Shown piece by piece: positions 24,440 to 33,866 of a DNA stretch of 64,000 nucleotides. Every line of letters starts with the position of its first letter. The first letter of the stretch is position 1. The notes under the pieces were generated by a model, which saw only the letters and a program-made list of their open reading frames with translations, had not been told where the DNA came from and did not search any database. A program made the position numbers and the translations under genes. Where the stretch lies: positions 1 to 64,000 of the forward strand of contig CALGJV010000022.1 in NCBI GenBank assembly GCA_937928595.1, in the 5' to 3' direction. This stretch comes from an uncultured Phycisphaerae bacterium. Its GTDB lineage: Bacteria > Planctomycetota > Phycisphaerae > UBA1845 > Fen-1342.

Positions 24440-26208
24440 CCGCGTTCCTCGGGTACCGCCGGCGCGCCCGCGCTTTCGGCCGGCGCCCCGCGTGACCGCA
24501 GCGCGACGGCGACGAGCAGCAGCGTGGCCAGCGCATAGCCGACGGCGAGCGGTACGGCTCGATAAGCATAGCTCGCGGCCGGGCCGCCGGCACCTTCCGA
24601 GGTCATCGGCGGCGTGCTCGCGGCCTGCCAGATGAAGAGGCTCCGCAGTTCGTTGCCCACCGCCTCGTACGCGTGCAGCAGGCCCAGCCCGGTCAGCACG
24701 GCGGCCGCCCCGCACCAGATCGCCGCCGCGCGGTAGTGCCGATCGATTAGTGCGGCCCCCATCGCGGCGAGCAGGAGGGTCACGACGATCCACGCGGAGT
24801 TCGCCCCCGTCAGCGTGAGCAAACCCGGCAGGTACATCACCCGGGGATCGGTCGACTGCAACAGCGTCGCCAGCGTAGGCGCGTCCGGCGCAACGAGGCG
24901 GGCCGCATCCAGGTACTGCCCGAGTGTGACCACCAGGATGGCGGCCAGGGCCGGGAAGAGCGAGATCGCGACCGCCGGAGCGTGGGCCTTCGGCGTCGCC
25001 TGGAACGCCTGCGCCGTGATGATGATGCCGATGTACATCACGATCGCCGCGCCGGCCTCGATCGGAATCAGCGCCGCCAGCAGCTCGCCCAAGCCGAACA
25101 GGAACACGATCGTGAAGAACACGCCGTTGACAACCGAGTAACCGGCGCGGGCCCCCAGCGCCTTCCAGCCGGGGTGCCCGATGTAAATCGTCGTGGGAAA
25201 GCACGATCCGAAGAGCCCCGCGCACAGGCTGCCGATCCCGTTGACCGCCAGCGACGGGCCGGTCATGAACCGGTCGCCCCCCGCCTCGGCGGACTCGATG
25301 TTCTGAAGCGAGCCGATGACGTTGAGCACGCCCATCGGGATCGAGACGGTGAGGAAGCGGACCAGCAGGTCGCGCTGCTGGAGAGCCTCCCAGATCTCGG
25401 CGCCGCAGAATACCGGCGCGACCCACCCGCAGCTGCGCAGCGCTTCGCCCAGCTTCGTCGCCGACATCGGCACGCTTCCGAACGCCAGCGTGTCCGGCGC
25501 GCAGCCGAACAGCCCGGCCAGCGGCTCCGCCAGCAGCGTCGTACCCCACGCAACCAGCGTTCCGAACACGATCGCCAGCAGCCCCCCGGGTAGCGCCAGC
25601 GGAAAGCGGTAGTACGCGAAGTACGCCAGCAGCAGGAACGCCAGCGGTACGATCCCCACCAGCGGCCGGCTGTAGATCCGGAACGCGAAGTCCGCCGCGA
25701 TAAAGGTGATGCCCACCGCGGCCAGCACGCCCAGCAGCGCCGCCCGCGGCGTCACGCGGCGGAGTCGCTCGGCGCCAAACGCGCCGAAGAACTCGATGAG
25801 CCCGCTCACGAGGCACGCCAGCAGTCCGGCCTGCCACGCGAGCCGCCACGCCCCCTCCTCACCGTACGACCCGACGCTCTGCCGGTACACCGGCCCCATG
25901 ATGAAGATGACGTACGCGATGACGGACGGGGTGTTGATCCCATACGGCAGTGCGGTGCAAGTGAGGTTGCCGTGCCGCCGCGCCACCCAGTGCGCCTGAA
26001 GTCCGTAGAACAGGTTCCCGACCAGAAGGCTCACGGCCACCCCGGGCAGCATGCGGTTGAAGATGAACCGCTCGGGGATGTGCGCCACCGTGGTGCACAG
26101 CGCCACGATCAGCAGCACCTGCACAAGGTTGTCGACCATCAGCCCGAAGAAGCCGTCGAGATCCCCACGTGTCCACAGCGGGTAGCGGGCCGGACGGGTT
26201 CCGGACAT
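24436..26208 (-). CDS. NCS2/AzgA-like membrane permease
   Basis: 590 residues from ATG 26208 (GGAG six bases upstream). About twelve to fourteen hydrophobic helices, beginning DLDGFFGLMVDNLVQVLLIVA. PYGINTPSVIAYVIFIMGPVY resembles the TGIATALAAFIMGL-type region of purine/xanthine permeases, and GSLQNIESAEAGGDRF matches the NVESAxxAG-like segment of that superfamily. Members move nucleobases or related anions with proton coupling; the substrate is unknown here. aroC is translationally coupled to it, an odd pairing. Confidence 0.7.
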   Translation of the reverse strand: MSGTRPARYPLWTRGDLDGFFGLMVDNLVQVLLIVALCTTVAHIPERFIFNRMLPGVAVSLLVGNLFYGLQAHWVARRHGNLTCTALPYGINTPSVIAYVIFIMGPVYRQSVGSYGEEGAWRLAWQAGLLACLVSGLIEFFGAFGAERLRRVTPRAALLGVLAAVGITFIAADFAFRIYSRPLVGIVPLAFLLLAYFAYYRFPLALPGGLLAIVFGTLVAWGTTLLAEPLAGLFGCAPDTLAFGSVPMSATKLGEALRSCGWVAPVFCGAEIWEALQQRDLLVRFLTVSIPMGVLNVIGSLQNIESAEAGGDRFMTGPSLAVNGIGSLCAGLFGSCFPTTIYIGHPGWKALGARAGYSVVNGVFFTIVFLFGLGELLAALIPIEAGAAIVMYIGIIITAQAFQATPKAHAPAVAISLFPALAAILVVTLGQYLDAARLVAPDAPTLATLLQSTDPRVMYLPGLLTLTGANSAWIVVTLLLAAMGAALIDRHYRAAAIWCGAAAVLTGLGLLHAYEAVGNELRSLFIWQAASTPPMTSEGAGGPAASYAYRAVPLAVGYALATLLLVAVALRSRGAPAESAGAPAVPEERG

Positions 26209-26342
26209 GGCGTGCTCCGTCACAGGATGCCGAAGTCCGCTGGCCATCGTACGGACGCCGCCGTGACCGCTCAAGCCGCGGCCCTCCGCGGCGGCCGCAA
26301 CGGCCCGGAGCGGCCGCGCCACCGCAGGCCGCCGAATCGGGC

Positions 26343-26358
26343 TTCTGCACTTGCAGAA
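26343..26358. promoter_or_regulatory. Perfect palindrome in the permease/iscR divergent gap
   Basis: TTCTGCA (26343-26349), two bases, TGCAGAA (26352-26358). It lies about 45 bases upstream of the iscR promoter and 135 bases upstream of the permease start, a fitting place for an operator. The regulator is unknown. Confidence 0.4.
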
Positions 26359-26402
26359 TTGCAACGCACGAATGGCGTCTGCGAAGGCGGCACCTCGTCC
26401 GG

Positions 26403-26431
26403 TTGAAATCGTACTGCGCCGATACTATATT
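26403..26431 (+). promoter_or_regulatory. Predicted promoter of the isc operon
   Basis: TTGAAA (26403-26408) and TATATT (26426-26431) are spaced by exactly 17 bases; transcription would start near 26438, 17 bases before iscR. Confidence 0.6.
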
Positions 26432-26438
26432 CAAAGTA
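26423..26438. promoter_or_regulatory. Candidate IscR-type operator over the isc promoter
   Basis: TACT (26423-26426), eight bases, AGTA (26435-26438) form an inverted repeat embracing the -10 box. Its AT-rich ATACTATATTCAAAGTA core resembles Rrf2/IscR sites, and the position would block polymerase. Autorepression by the IscR encoded just downstream is the natural reading, by analogy with known isc operons. Confidence 0.5.
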
Positions 26439-26454
26439 CGGATAAGGTCTGTCG

Positions 26455-26910
26455 ATGTTGTCGCTCACCAAACGCACCGAGTACGCGCTCATCGCGATGT
26501 GTCACCTTGCGCACGTGGGTCGCAAGAAGGTCGTCAGCGCGCGGGACATTCACGAAGAGCACGGCGTGCCGTTGCCACTGCTCATGGGGGTACTCAAGAA
26601 GCTCGGACACGCGGGGCTGGTGGAGTCGGTGCGCGGGGCGCGCGGCGGCTACATGCTCGCGCTGGCACCGGAGCAGCTCTCGCTGGCCGCGGTGATCGAG
26701 GCGGTCGAGGGACCGGTTCAGCTCGTCCGCTGCGCAGACCTCAGCAAGCAGAACCGGCGCTGTGCCCTGACCAAGCAGTGCCCGATCCAGCGGACAGTGC
26801 ACCGCGTGCATCACCAACTGCGGAGCTTCATGAGCCGGGTGACGATCGCGGATCTGGCCTTTGACGGCGGAAGCCCGGCGGTCGAGCCCACGAGGACGCT
26901 TTCCGAATGA
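26455..26910 (+). CDS. iscR: Rrf2-family iron-sulfur regulator IscR
   Basis: 151 residues. Winged helix-turn-helix at residues 1-75 ([19 protein letters not shown], then [21 protein letters not shown] and the wing [10 protein letters not shown]). Three cysteines at 93, 103 and 109 match the cluster-ligand triad of IscR (92, 98 and 104 in E. coli), with the first gap longer. When loaded with a 2Fe-2S cluster IscR represses the isc operon. AAGG is eight bases before the ATG, and the stop overlaps iscS as ATGA. The position at the head of the operon and the palindrome in front support this call over other Rrf2 members such as NsrR. Confidence 0.88.
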   Translation: MLSLTKRTEYALIAMCHLAHVGRKKVVSARDIHEEHGVPLPLLMGVLKKLGHAGLVESVRGARGGYMLALAPEQLSLAAVIEAVEGPVQLVRCADLSKQNRRCALTKQCPIQRTVHRVHHQLRSFMSRVTIADLAFDGGSPAVEPTRTLSE

Positions 26911-28115
26911 AGGTCTACCTGGACTACAACGCCACGACGCCGGTTGATCCCGCGGTCCTCGAAGCGATGCTGCCCTACTTCCGGGAGCGGTTTGGCAACG
27001 CCGCCTCCCGCAGCCATGCTTTTGGTTGGGAGGCCGAGGCGGCGGTGAAGCGGGCCCGTGAGCAGGTCGCGGAGCTCATCAACGCCCAGCCCGAGGACAT
27101 CCTCTTCACGAGCGGGGCGACCGAGGGGAATAACCTCGCGCTTAAAGGCGCCGCGGCGATGTACGCCGAGCAGGGCAAGCACGTCATTACGCAGGTCACC
27201 GAGCACAAGGCCGTGCTCGACCCCTGCAAGTATCTCGAGCAGAAGGGTTACCGGGTCACGTTCCTGCCGGTCGACGCGACCGGCCGGATCGATCTCGCGC
27301 AGCTCGCCGAAGCGATCAAACCCGACACGATCCTCGTGTCGATCATGCACGGCAACAACGAAATCGGCACGCTTCAGCCGATCGCCGAGATCGGCCGGCT
27401 CTGCAAAGAGCGCGGCGTGCTGTTCCACACCGACTGCTGCCAGACGTTCGGCAAGGTGCCGATCGACGTACAGGCCTGCGGAATCGACCTGCTGACGTGC
27501 AGCGGCCACAAGATTTACGGTCCCAAGGGCGTCGGGGCGGTGTACGTGCGGCGGACGCGGCCGCGCGTGCGGCTCGAGCCGCTCCTGCACGGCGGCGGGC
27601 ATGAGCGCGGGATGCGGTCGGGCACGCTGAACGTGCCCGGCATCGTGGGTCTCGGCGCGGCCGCGGAGATCGCCGGCCGCCAGATGGCGACCGAGGGGCC
27701 GCGCGTGGCGGCGCTGCGGGACCGGCTGCGGGACGGGCTGCTGGCGCAGCTTGACCACGTGACGGTCAACGGGCACCCGACCGAGCGGATCCCGACGAAC
27801 CTCAACGTGTCGTTCGCGTTCGTCGAGGGCGAAAGCCTGATGATGGGCATGGACGACATCGCCGTGTCCAGCGGGTCGGCCTGCACAAGCGCTTCGCTCG
27901 AGCCGAGCTATGTGCTGCGGGCGCTGGGGGTCGGCGACGACCTGGCGCACAGCAGCATCCGCTTCTCGCTGGGGCGGTTCACGACCGAAGCGGAAATCGA
28001 CTACACGATCGAGCGGGTGGTGGCCGCGGTGCGGCGGCTGCGTGCCATGAGTCCGCTGTACGAGATGGTACAGGAAGGCGTGGATCTCAAGGCCGTGCAG
28101 TGGCAGCCGCACTGA
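26907..28115 (+). CDS. iscS: Cysteine desulfurase IscS
   Basis: 402 residues, close to the 404 of E. coli IscS. This PLP enzyme takes sulfur from cysteine and passes it as a persulfide to IscU. The PLP lysine is K202 in [10 protein letters not shown], the mobile catalytic cysteine C326 in [21 protein letters not shown], and the N-terminal YLDYNATTP box is intact. The end of the protein (MSPLYEM) keeps the IscU/ferredoxin docking tail of group I desulfurases. Twenty-nine bases separate it from iscU. Confidence 0.96.
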   Translation: MKVYLDYNATTPVDPAVLEAMLPYFRERFGNAASRSHAFGWEAEAAVKRAREQVAELINAQPEDILFTSGATEGNNLALKGAAAMYAEQGKHVITQVTEHKAVLDPCKYLEQKGYRVTFLPVDATGRIDLAQLAEAIKPDTILVSIMHGNNEIGTLQPIAEIGRLCKERGVLFHTDCCQTFGKVPIDVQACGIDLLTCSGHKIYGPKGVGAVYVRRTRPRVRLEPLLHGGGHERGMRSGTLNVPGIVGLGAAAEIAGRQMATEGPRVAALRDRLRDGLLAQLDHVTVNGHPTERIPTNLNVSFAFVEGESLMMGMDDIAVSSGSACTSASLEPSYVLRALGVGDDLAHSSIRFSLGRFTTEAEIDYTIERVVAAVRRLRAMSPLYEMVQEGVDLKAVQWQPH

Positions 28116-28144
28116 GCCCGCCGTCCCGCAGGAGTGCGATTGCG

Positions 28145-28579
28145 ATGCCGTACAACGAGAAGATCCTGGACCATTACGAGCGCCCGCGCAACGTCGGCAC
28201 GCTGGACCGCGCGGCGCCCAACGTGGGCACGGGCATCGTTGGCGCGCCCGAGTGCGGCGACGTGATGAAGCTCCAGATCATGGTCGACGACCAGGACCGC
28301 ATCGTCGACGCGAAGTTCAAGACCTTCGGCTGCGGCTCGGCCATTGCGTCCAGCTCGCTGGCGACGGAGTGGGTCAAGGGCCGTTCGCTCGACGAGGCGC
28401 TCCAGATCAGCAACGAAGACATCGTGCGCGAGCTCGCGCTGCCGCCCGTGAAGATCCACTGCAGCGTTCTGGCCGAGGATGCGATCCGCGCCGCGATCGC
28501 CGATCTGAAGGCCAAGCGGGCCGCGCGCCAGGCGCAAGCCGCCTCTGCGGCGCCCGCTGCCCAGCCGACATCCACTTGA
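28145..28579 (+). CDS. iscU: Iron-sulfur scaffold protein IscU
   Basis: 144 residues. Cluster ligands C37 (in PECGDV, with D39), C63 (FGCGSA) and C106 (IHCSVLAEDA) align with those of E. coli IscU. LPPVK at 99-103 is the exact recognition peptide of the HscA chaperone at its standard position, which fits with hscA and hscB three genes further on. A 20-residue Ala-rich tail is extra. AGGAG lies ten bases before ATG 28145. Confidence 0.97.
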   Translation: MPYNEKILDHYERPRNVGTLDRAAPNVGTGIVGAPECGDVMKLQIMVDDQDRIVDAKFKTFGCGSAIASSSLATEWVKGRSLDEALQISNEDIVRELALPPVKIHCSVLAEDAIRAAIADLKAKRAARQAQAASAAPAAQPTST

Positions 28580-28602
28580 CGCATTTGGGAGCAACCGACC
28601 CG

Positions 28603-29040
28603 ATGAGCACTTCCGAAACGACCAACACGAACTCGGCCCCGGCCGCGATCGGCCCCGCCGTCCTTCAGCGCGCCCAGGTCGCGACCGAGACGGAGGGCAT
28701 TCGGCTGAGCGACCTGGCCGCCCAGCGCGTTCGCGAGTACATGGCCAAGACCGACGCGCCCGACCATATGTACCTGTACGTCGGCGTGAAGGGCGGCGGG
28801 TGCAGCGGCCTGACGTACATCCTCGACCTGCGCGACGAGCGGTCGGCAGTGCCTATGGACACCGACGAGGTCTTCAGTTCGCACGGCATCGCCATCGTCT
28901 GCGACCTGAAGAGCTACGTGGTGGGCAACCTCTCGGGCACGCTCATCGACTACCAGGACGGTCTGATGGGCGCCGGGTTCACGTTCCACAATCCGAATGC
29001 CAAGCACACGTGCGGGTGCGGGTCGAGCTACTCGGCCTGA
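28603..29040 (+). CDS. iscA: A-type iron-sulfur carrier IscA
   Basis: 145 residues. The three conserved cysteines are C67 (GGGCSGLTY), C137 and C139 (TCGCGSS). A 30-residue Ser/Thr/Asn/Ala-rich extension precedes the domain, longer than in E. coli IscA (107 residues). The protein could equally be an ErpA-like member; operon position favours IscA. It carries iron or 2Fe-2S clusters from IscU to targets. Confidence 0.9.
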   Translation: MSTSETTNTNSAPAAIGPAVLQRAQVATETEGIRLSDLAAQRVREYMAKTDAPDHMYLYVGVKGGGCSGLTYILDLRDERSAVPMDTDEVFSSHGIAIVCDLKSYVVGNLSGTLIDYQDGLMGAGFTFHNPNAKHTCGCGSSYSA

Positions 29041-29116
29041 GCTGCACGCACCGGTTCAGCGCTCGGCCCGCCCGCGCTTCACCGCGCCGGCGGGCCGCGG
29101 TATCTTCGGCCTCACC

Positions 29117-29719
29117 ATGAGCACCGGTCCGACCCCGCCGACGTCACCCGCCAAGTGCAGCGCGTGTGACCGCCCGATGAACACGCCGCTGGTGTGTGAC
29201 GGCTGCCACCGGCTTTACCCGGCCGACGGGCTCAACCACTTCGAGCTCTTCGGCCTCGCGCCGACGTTCGACCTGGACGTCGCGCTGCTCCGACAGCGCT
29301 ACCTGCACGTGTCGCGCGGCACGCACCCGGACCACCAGGCCAGCGGCGATCCGCAGACCGCGCTGCATCTCAGCGCCCAGATCAACGAGGCTTTCCGCGT
29401 GCTGAACGACCCGCAACTCCGGGCGGACTACCTGCTCGAGCTCTCCGGCGGACCCTCCGCGGCCGCGGACAAGGCGGTGCCGCCCGAGGTGCTGAGCGCG
29501 ACGCTCCGGTTGCGCGAGGAAATCGCGGACGCCAAGGCGGCCGGTGACGCGGCGGCACTGGAGCGCTGCCGGGCCGAGGTCGAGCACCGCGCAGCGCAGG
29601 CCCTGGAGCAGGCCGCGGTCGATGCCCGCCGTTTGCCCGGCACGGCGGCGGACCGCGCGCGGCTGCGCGCGACGCTGAACGCCCTCAAGTACTACCAGCG
29701 GCTCCGCGCGGAGTTTTAG
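29117..29719 (+). CDS. hscB: J-domain co-chaperone HscB with N-terminal zinc finger
   Basis: 200 residues from ATG 29117. Residues 10-34 hold CxxC...CxxC (C14, C17, C27, C30), a zinc-binding knuckle seen in eukaryotic HSC20 and some bacterial HscB but absent from E. coli HscB. The J domain follows (NHFELFGL..) with HPD at 70-72, then the helical IscU-binding domain (LRLREEIADAKAAGDAAAL). HscB brings IscU to HscA and triggers its ATPase. A 76-base gap lies before it and five bases separate it from hscA. Confidence 0.93.
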   Translation: MSTGPTPPTSPAKCSACDRPMNTPLVCDGCHRLYPADGLNHFELFGLAPTFDLDVALLRQRYLHVSRGTHPDHQASGDPQTALHLSAQINEAFRVLNDPQLRADYLLELSGGPSAAADKAVPPEVLSATLRLREEIADAKAAGDAAALERCRAEVEHRAAQALEQAAVDARRLPGTAADRARLRATLNALKYYQRLRAEF

Positions 29720-29724
29720 CCCTC

Positions 29725-31659
29725 ATGGCGGCGCCCGAACTCATCGTCGGCATCGACCTGGGCACGACGTTTTCCCTCATCGCATACGTCGACGAGGGCG
29801 GCCCCCAGGTCATCCGCGACGAAAACGGCGACGGCCGCGTGCCGTCCGTGCTCGCTGTCACGCCGCAGCCCGACGGTCCGCCGCGTGTCACCATCGGCTG
29901 GGAGGCCCGGCGGCACGCGGTCGAGAACGCGCGCAGCACCGTCTATTCCGTCAAGCGCCTCATCGGCAAGAGCCTCGCCGACCTGCAAGCCGAGCTGCCG
30001 TTCCTCAGCTACGCCGTGACGGCGGGCCCACGTGACACCGTGCAGGTCGAGATCGGCGGCCGCCGCTACACGCCTGAGGAGATCTCCGCCTGCATCCTGC
30101 GCGAGCTGCGCGACCGCGCCGAGCGGCACCTCGGTCGCGCCGTGCGGAAGGCCGTCATCACGGTGCCGGCCTACTTCGACGACGCCCAGCGCCAGGCCAC
30201 GCGCGACGCCGGGCAGGCGGCCGGGCTCGAGGTCGTACGGATCGTGAACGAGCCGACGGCGGCGGCCCTCGCGTACGGGCTCGGCGTGCGCGGCGCGTCC
30301 GGGGCGACGCCCGCTGCCGGCGTGATTCCCCTGCCGCTGCCGGGTTGCGGCACACGCGCCGGTGACGCGGCCCCGGGGTCCCAGACCGTCGCGGTCTACG
30401 ACCTGGGCGGCGGCACGTTCGACATCTCGGTCCTGCGAATCGAGGCCGGGGTGTTCCAGGTGCTCAGCACCGCCGGTGACACGCGCCTGGGCGGCGACGA
30501 CTTCGACCGGGCCCTGATCGGCCTGGTGGGCGACGAGATCGGCCGCGCGCACGGGCTGTCCATTTCGTCGCCCGCCACGAAGCAGGCGCTGCGCACCCTG
30601 GCGGAGAGGGTGAAGATCCGCTTGAGCGAGCACGCGGCCGCCGAGTTCGAGCTCGACCTGGGCCGCGACCGTGTTTACCGTCGCACGGTCACCCGGGCGG
30701 AGTTCGAGCAGCTTACGGCACCGCTGGTCGAGCGCACGCTCGCCCTGTGCGCGCAAGCGCTCAAGGACGCCGGGTTGACGCCGGCCGACGTGCAGCAGGC
30801 GATTCTGGTCGGCGGCTCAACCCGCATTCCCTACGTGCGGCAGCGCGTCGCCGAGTTCTTCGGCCGCCCCGCGTACACCGCCCTGAACCCGGACGAGGTC
30901 GTCGCGTTGGGCGCGGCCATCCAGGCGTCGATTCTGGCCGGGCAACGACCGGACATGCTCCTGCTCGACGTGACCCCGCTCTCGCTCGGCATCGAGACGC
31001 TCGGCGGGGCGATGGGCAAGCTGATCCTGCGGAACACGACGATTCCGTGTCGCGCGACCGAGATGTTCACGACCTTCGTCGACGGCCAGACCGCGATCCA
31101 GTTCACGGTGCTGCAAGGCGAGCGCGAGCTGGCGGCCGACTGCCGCCGCCTCGGTCAGTTCGAGCTGCGCGACCTGCCGCCCATGCCCGCGGGCCTGCCG
31201 AAGGTCGAGGTCGAGTTCCTCATCGACGCCAACGGCATTCTGAACGTCACGGCCCGCGAACTGCGCAGCGGCCGGCAGGCGGGCATCCAGATCGTCCCCA
31301 ACCGCGGGCTCACGCGGGCCGAGGTCGAGCGCATGACGCGCGAGAGCCTGGTGCAGGCCCGCGCCGACATCGACGCGCATCGCCGGATCGACCTGCGCAA
31401 CCAGGTCGCGTTCGACACGCACAAGACCGAGCAGATGCTGGCGAAGGTCGGCGACCGTCTGCCGCCGGCCGAGCGTGAGCGGATCGTTGCCGACATCGCC
31501 GCCCTGCGCCGCCTCGCGGACGAAGCCGCCGACCTCGACGCCCTGCACCAGGCGTTGACGGCGTTCGGGCACCGCACGCTGCGCCTGGCGGAGCTCGGCA
31601 TCAGTGCCGCGCTGCGCGAGGAATCCGGCGCCGGCGGGCCCCCGGGCGGAGCGGGCTGA
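29725..31659 (+). CDS. hscA: Hsp70-family chaperone HscA
   Basis: 644 residues. The ATPase domain has [13 protein letters not shown] near the N-terminus, [33 protein letters not shown] and [12 protein letters not shown]; the substrate domain follows ([18 protein letters not shown]). An Ala/Pro-rich insert (about 190-215) sits in the ATPase domain. HscA drives cluster release from IscU through the LPPVK peptide. The stop overlaps the fdx start by one base (TGATG). It lacks the EEVD-like tail of DnaK, and the context makes HscA the right name. Confidence 0.94.
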   Translation: MAAPELIVGIDLGTTFSLIAYVDEGGPQVIRDENGDGRVPSVLAVTPQPDGPPRVTIGWEARRHAVENARSTVYSVKRLIGKSLADLQAELPFLSYAVTAGPRDTVQVEIGGRRYTPEEISACILRELRDRAERHLGRAVRKAVITVPAYFDDAQRQATRDAGQAAGLEVVRIVNEPTAAALAYGLGVRGASGATPAAGVIPLPLPGCGTRAGDAAPGSQTVAVYDLGGGTFDISVLRIEAGVFQVLSTAGDTRLGGDDFDRALIGLVGDEIGRAHGLSISSPATKQALRTLAERVKIRLSEHAAAEFELDLGRDRVYRRTVTRAEFEQLTAPLVERTLALCAQALKDAGLTPADVQQAILVGGSTRIPYVRQRVAEFFGRPAYTALNPDEVVALGAAIQASILAGQRPDMLLLDVTPLSLGIETLGGAMGKLILRNTTIPCRATEMFTTFVDGQTAIQFTVLQGERELAADCRRLGQFELRDLPPMPAGLPKVEVEFLIDANGILNVTARELRSGRQAGIQIVPNRGLTRAEVERMTRESLVQARADIDAHRRIDLRNQVAFDTHKTEQMLAKVGDRLPPAERERIVADIAALRRLADEAADLDALHQALTAFGHRTLRLAELGISAALREESGAGGPPGGAG

Positions 31660-32078
31660 TGGGCGGACGCAACCCGTTTCTCGGGACACCCGACGTTCCG
31701 CCGCCGACCCAGCCTTATCGGCTGGTGATCGTCGCTGCGGACGGGCGCGAGCACACGATCGACGTCGACCCGGCCCGCGTGCCTTGCTCCGGCCACGGCC
31801 GCCCGGGATCGATCCTCGACATCGCGCTGGCGCACGGCGTCGCGATCGACCACGCCTGCGGCGGCGTGTGCGCGTGCGCCACCTGCCACGTGCTGGTGCG
31901 CACCGGCGGAGGAAGCTGCAACCCCCCTTCGGACGAGGAAGAAGATCAGTTGGACGAAGCGCCGGGGCTCACGCCGCACTCGCGCCTGGCCTGCCAGTGC
32001 GTCCCGAGCGGCGCGGCGGACGTCCGCGCCGAGGTGCCCGCGTGGAACCGGAACGCCGTGCGCGAGGGGCACGGCTGA
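31659..32078 (+). CDS. fdx: 2Fe-2S ferredoxin, adrenodoxin type (ISC)
   Basis: 139 residues. Cluster ligands C67, C73, C76 (ACGGVCACATC) and C112 (SRLACQC) follow the Cx5Cx2C...C plan of adrenodoxin-like Fdx, with the acidic DEEEDQLDEAPGLTPHSRL helix that docks IscS. It donates electrons to IscS/IscU during assembly. The N-terminus carries about 20 extra residues. Last gene of the isc operon. Confidence 0.95.
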   Translation: MGGRNPFLGTPDVPPPTQPYRLVIVAADGREHTIDVDPARVPCSGHGRPGSILDIALAHGVAIDHACGGVCACATCHVLVRTGGGSCNPPSDEEEDQLDEAPGLTPHSRLACQCVPSGAADVRAEVPAWNRNAVREGHG

Positions 32079-32105
32079 GCCAGGCCCCGGCTGTCGCCCA
32101 TCGGC

Positions 32106-33866
32106 CTACTCGGCCTTGGCCAGGTAGATGTACTCGGTGTTGTCGGTCTTCACGACGCGGAACACGAGTTCCTCGCGGTCGTTCAGCAGCCCTGACCGGC
32201 CCGGCCGGTCCCGCTCCGGCGTCAGAATCGTCGTGATCGTTTTCGTGTCGGACTGCGGCAGGTTCAGCGCCGCATCCGCGACGAGCAGCAGTCGCTCGCC
32301 GCTCCAGAACGCCAGCGCGCTCTTCCCGCCGTTGGTGTACGGCACGACCGCGCGGCCGCCATTGTTCACCGCCCCGCCCGTGGTCAACCACCCCAGCGTG
32401 GCGCCACTGAGCTCGCTTGGCAGCGTCGCATTGAGCTGGGTCCGGCCGCCGCGCGACGCCAGGTACGGCGCACCGCCAATCAGGACCAGGCATTGCCCGT
32501 CATCGTTGATCCCGCTGACCAGCGCCGCAGCCGGCGTGCCGGAGGCGCTGGTGAGCTCGGCCCAGCTCTCCGCCGTCCAGTCCCACACGATCACGCCCGG
32601 CCGGGTCTGCGAGCCGACCGCGATCGTGGTCTGGATCGCCACGTGACCGGCCGGCCCGATCGCCACGGTGTAGCCCTCCTCGTTCGGATCGATCGCCTTG
32701 CCCGTTAGCCCCGGCCACGACGTCGTCGTGCGGCTGTCGATGACGCGGTACGTGTTGCCGCTCAGAACGCCCTGATCGCTGACCGACGCGCGGGCCAGGT
32801 AGACGCCCGTCGTACCCTTGCCCGAAACGCCCGCGCCGGCGAAGTAGTACGCCTCGTACAGCACGTCCGACCCGTTCGCGCTCGTCAGCGTGTCCAGCCC
32901 GGTGTAGTAGGCCGTCGGGCCCTGGTCCGGGACGTCACCCTTGGTGGCCTTGCTCTTGAGCGTGTCGATGAGCTGGATCACCGACGTGCCGTTGCTGAGG
33001 AACAGGGCCTGCCCGCTCTTGAGCTGCGCCCCGGGCGGCGCGGTGAAGTACTGGTACGACACCGGCACGTAGGCGAGGCCGCCGTCGCTGATGCCGGGCA
33101 GGTCGAACGTGGGCACAAACGCCCCGCTGGCCGCATCCGAGTAGAACGCCGCGATCTGCTCCAGGTCGGCAATTCGCACGAGGCTCTGGTCGGTCGCCTT
33201 CCACCGGTAGTACCCGCGACTGGGCTTCTCACCGCCGACCTTCGATACGAACAGCAGCCGGTCCCCGCCCGCCCACGTCAGCGGCTGACCGAGCGGATCG
33301 AACGAGCCGGTCTTCTGGAAGGGCCCGAAGTAGTCGGCCGTGGCCCGGCCCGGAACGATGCCCGTCACCGTTGGGTCGTCATCAATGACCTTCAGCAGCG
33401 TGCCGCCCTGAAACACGTACAGGCCGGCGACGCCCTTCGCCCCGGTCCCGGCGTAGGTCGCCCAGAACGCGATCCGCCCGCTCGCGTCCACGACCGGGTT
33501 GCTGAACGCCGTGAACGTGACCCCGTCGGGCTGACCAGGCACAGGGGTGCCGGTCTGCGCAATCAGCGTCCGCGTGATCGTGGTCAGCGTTGGTGTCGTG
33601 CCCCCACCGGAACTGCCGCCTCCGGAACCGCCCCCACTCGAGCCGCCCCCGCTGCTGCCGCCACCGGAACTGCCACCGCCGCTCGAGCCGCCTCCGCTGC
33701 TTCCGCCACCCCAGCTGCCGCCGCCGCTGGAACCCCCGCCGCTGCCGCCATCACCGTCGCCACCGTTATTCGGCGCCGGGCAGCCGCCCGTTACGAGCCA
33801 CAGGCCGACTAGGGCGATGCCCAGCACACAAACCACGGAACGCCGGATTGAAGCACTGGTTCCCAT
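32106..33866 (-). CDS. Gly/Ser-repeat lipoprotein with beta-propeller-like body, unknown function
   Basis: 586 residues from ATG 33866 (AGGAG eight bases upstream). A signal with cysteine at WLVTGGC suggests lipid anchoring. Residues about 33-90 are an extended GGGSS repeat, a flexible spacer off the membrane. The body resembles the planctomycete choice-of-anchor/propeller secreted proteins: repeated units such as FSNPVVDASGRIAFWATYAG, LPGISDGGLAYVPVSYQ and ALVSGINDDGQCLVLIGG, each ending in an 'I.D.G...F..' strand. No catalytic motif is visible. It converges with the isc operon. Confidence 0.68.
   Translation of the reverse strand: MGTSASIRRSVVCVLGIALVGLWLVTGGCPAPNNGGDGDGGSGGGSSGGGSWGGGSSGGGSSGGGSSGGGSSGGGSSGGGSGGGSSGGGTTPTLTTITRTLIAQTGTPVPGQPDGVTFTAFSNPVVDASGRIAFWATYAGTGAKGVAGLYVFQGGTLLKVIDDDPTVTGIVPGRATADYFGPFQKTGSFDPLGQPLTWAGGDRLLFVSKVGGEKPSRGYYRWKATDQSLVRIADLEQIAAFYSDAASGAFVPTFDLPGISDGGLAYVPVSYQYFTAPPGAQLKSGQALFLSNGTSVIQLIDTLKSKATKGDVPDQGPTAYYTGLDTLTSANGSDVLYEAYYFAGAGVSGKGTTGVYLARASVSDQGVLSGNTYRVIDSRTTTSWPGLTGKAIDPNEEGYTVAIGPAGHVAIQTTIAVGSQTRPGVIVWDWTAESWAELTSASGTPAAALVSGINDDGQCLVLIGGAPYLASRGGRTQLNATLPSELSGATLGWLTTGGAVNNGGRAVVPYTNGGKSALAFWSGERLLLVADAALNLPQSDTKTITTILTPERDRPGRSGLLNDREELVFRVVKTDNTEYIYLAKAE
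33598..33775 (-). repeat. Minisatellite coding the GGGSS spacer
   Basis: Tandem 15-base units (GGN-rich, reading Gly-Gly-Gly-Ser-Ser) repeated about ten times, with two irregular copies (a GGGSW and a shortened GGSGG). Copy number is likely to vary between strains by slippage. Confidence 0.8.

Noticed and set aside
23267-25849. 860-codon frame joining aroC and antisense-free permease region
   Set aside because: aroC begins at 24439, coupled to the permease; the upstream part is a shifted frame of the permease.
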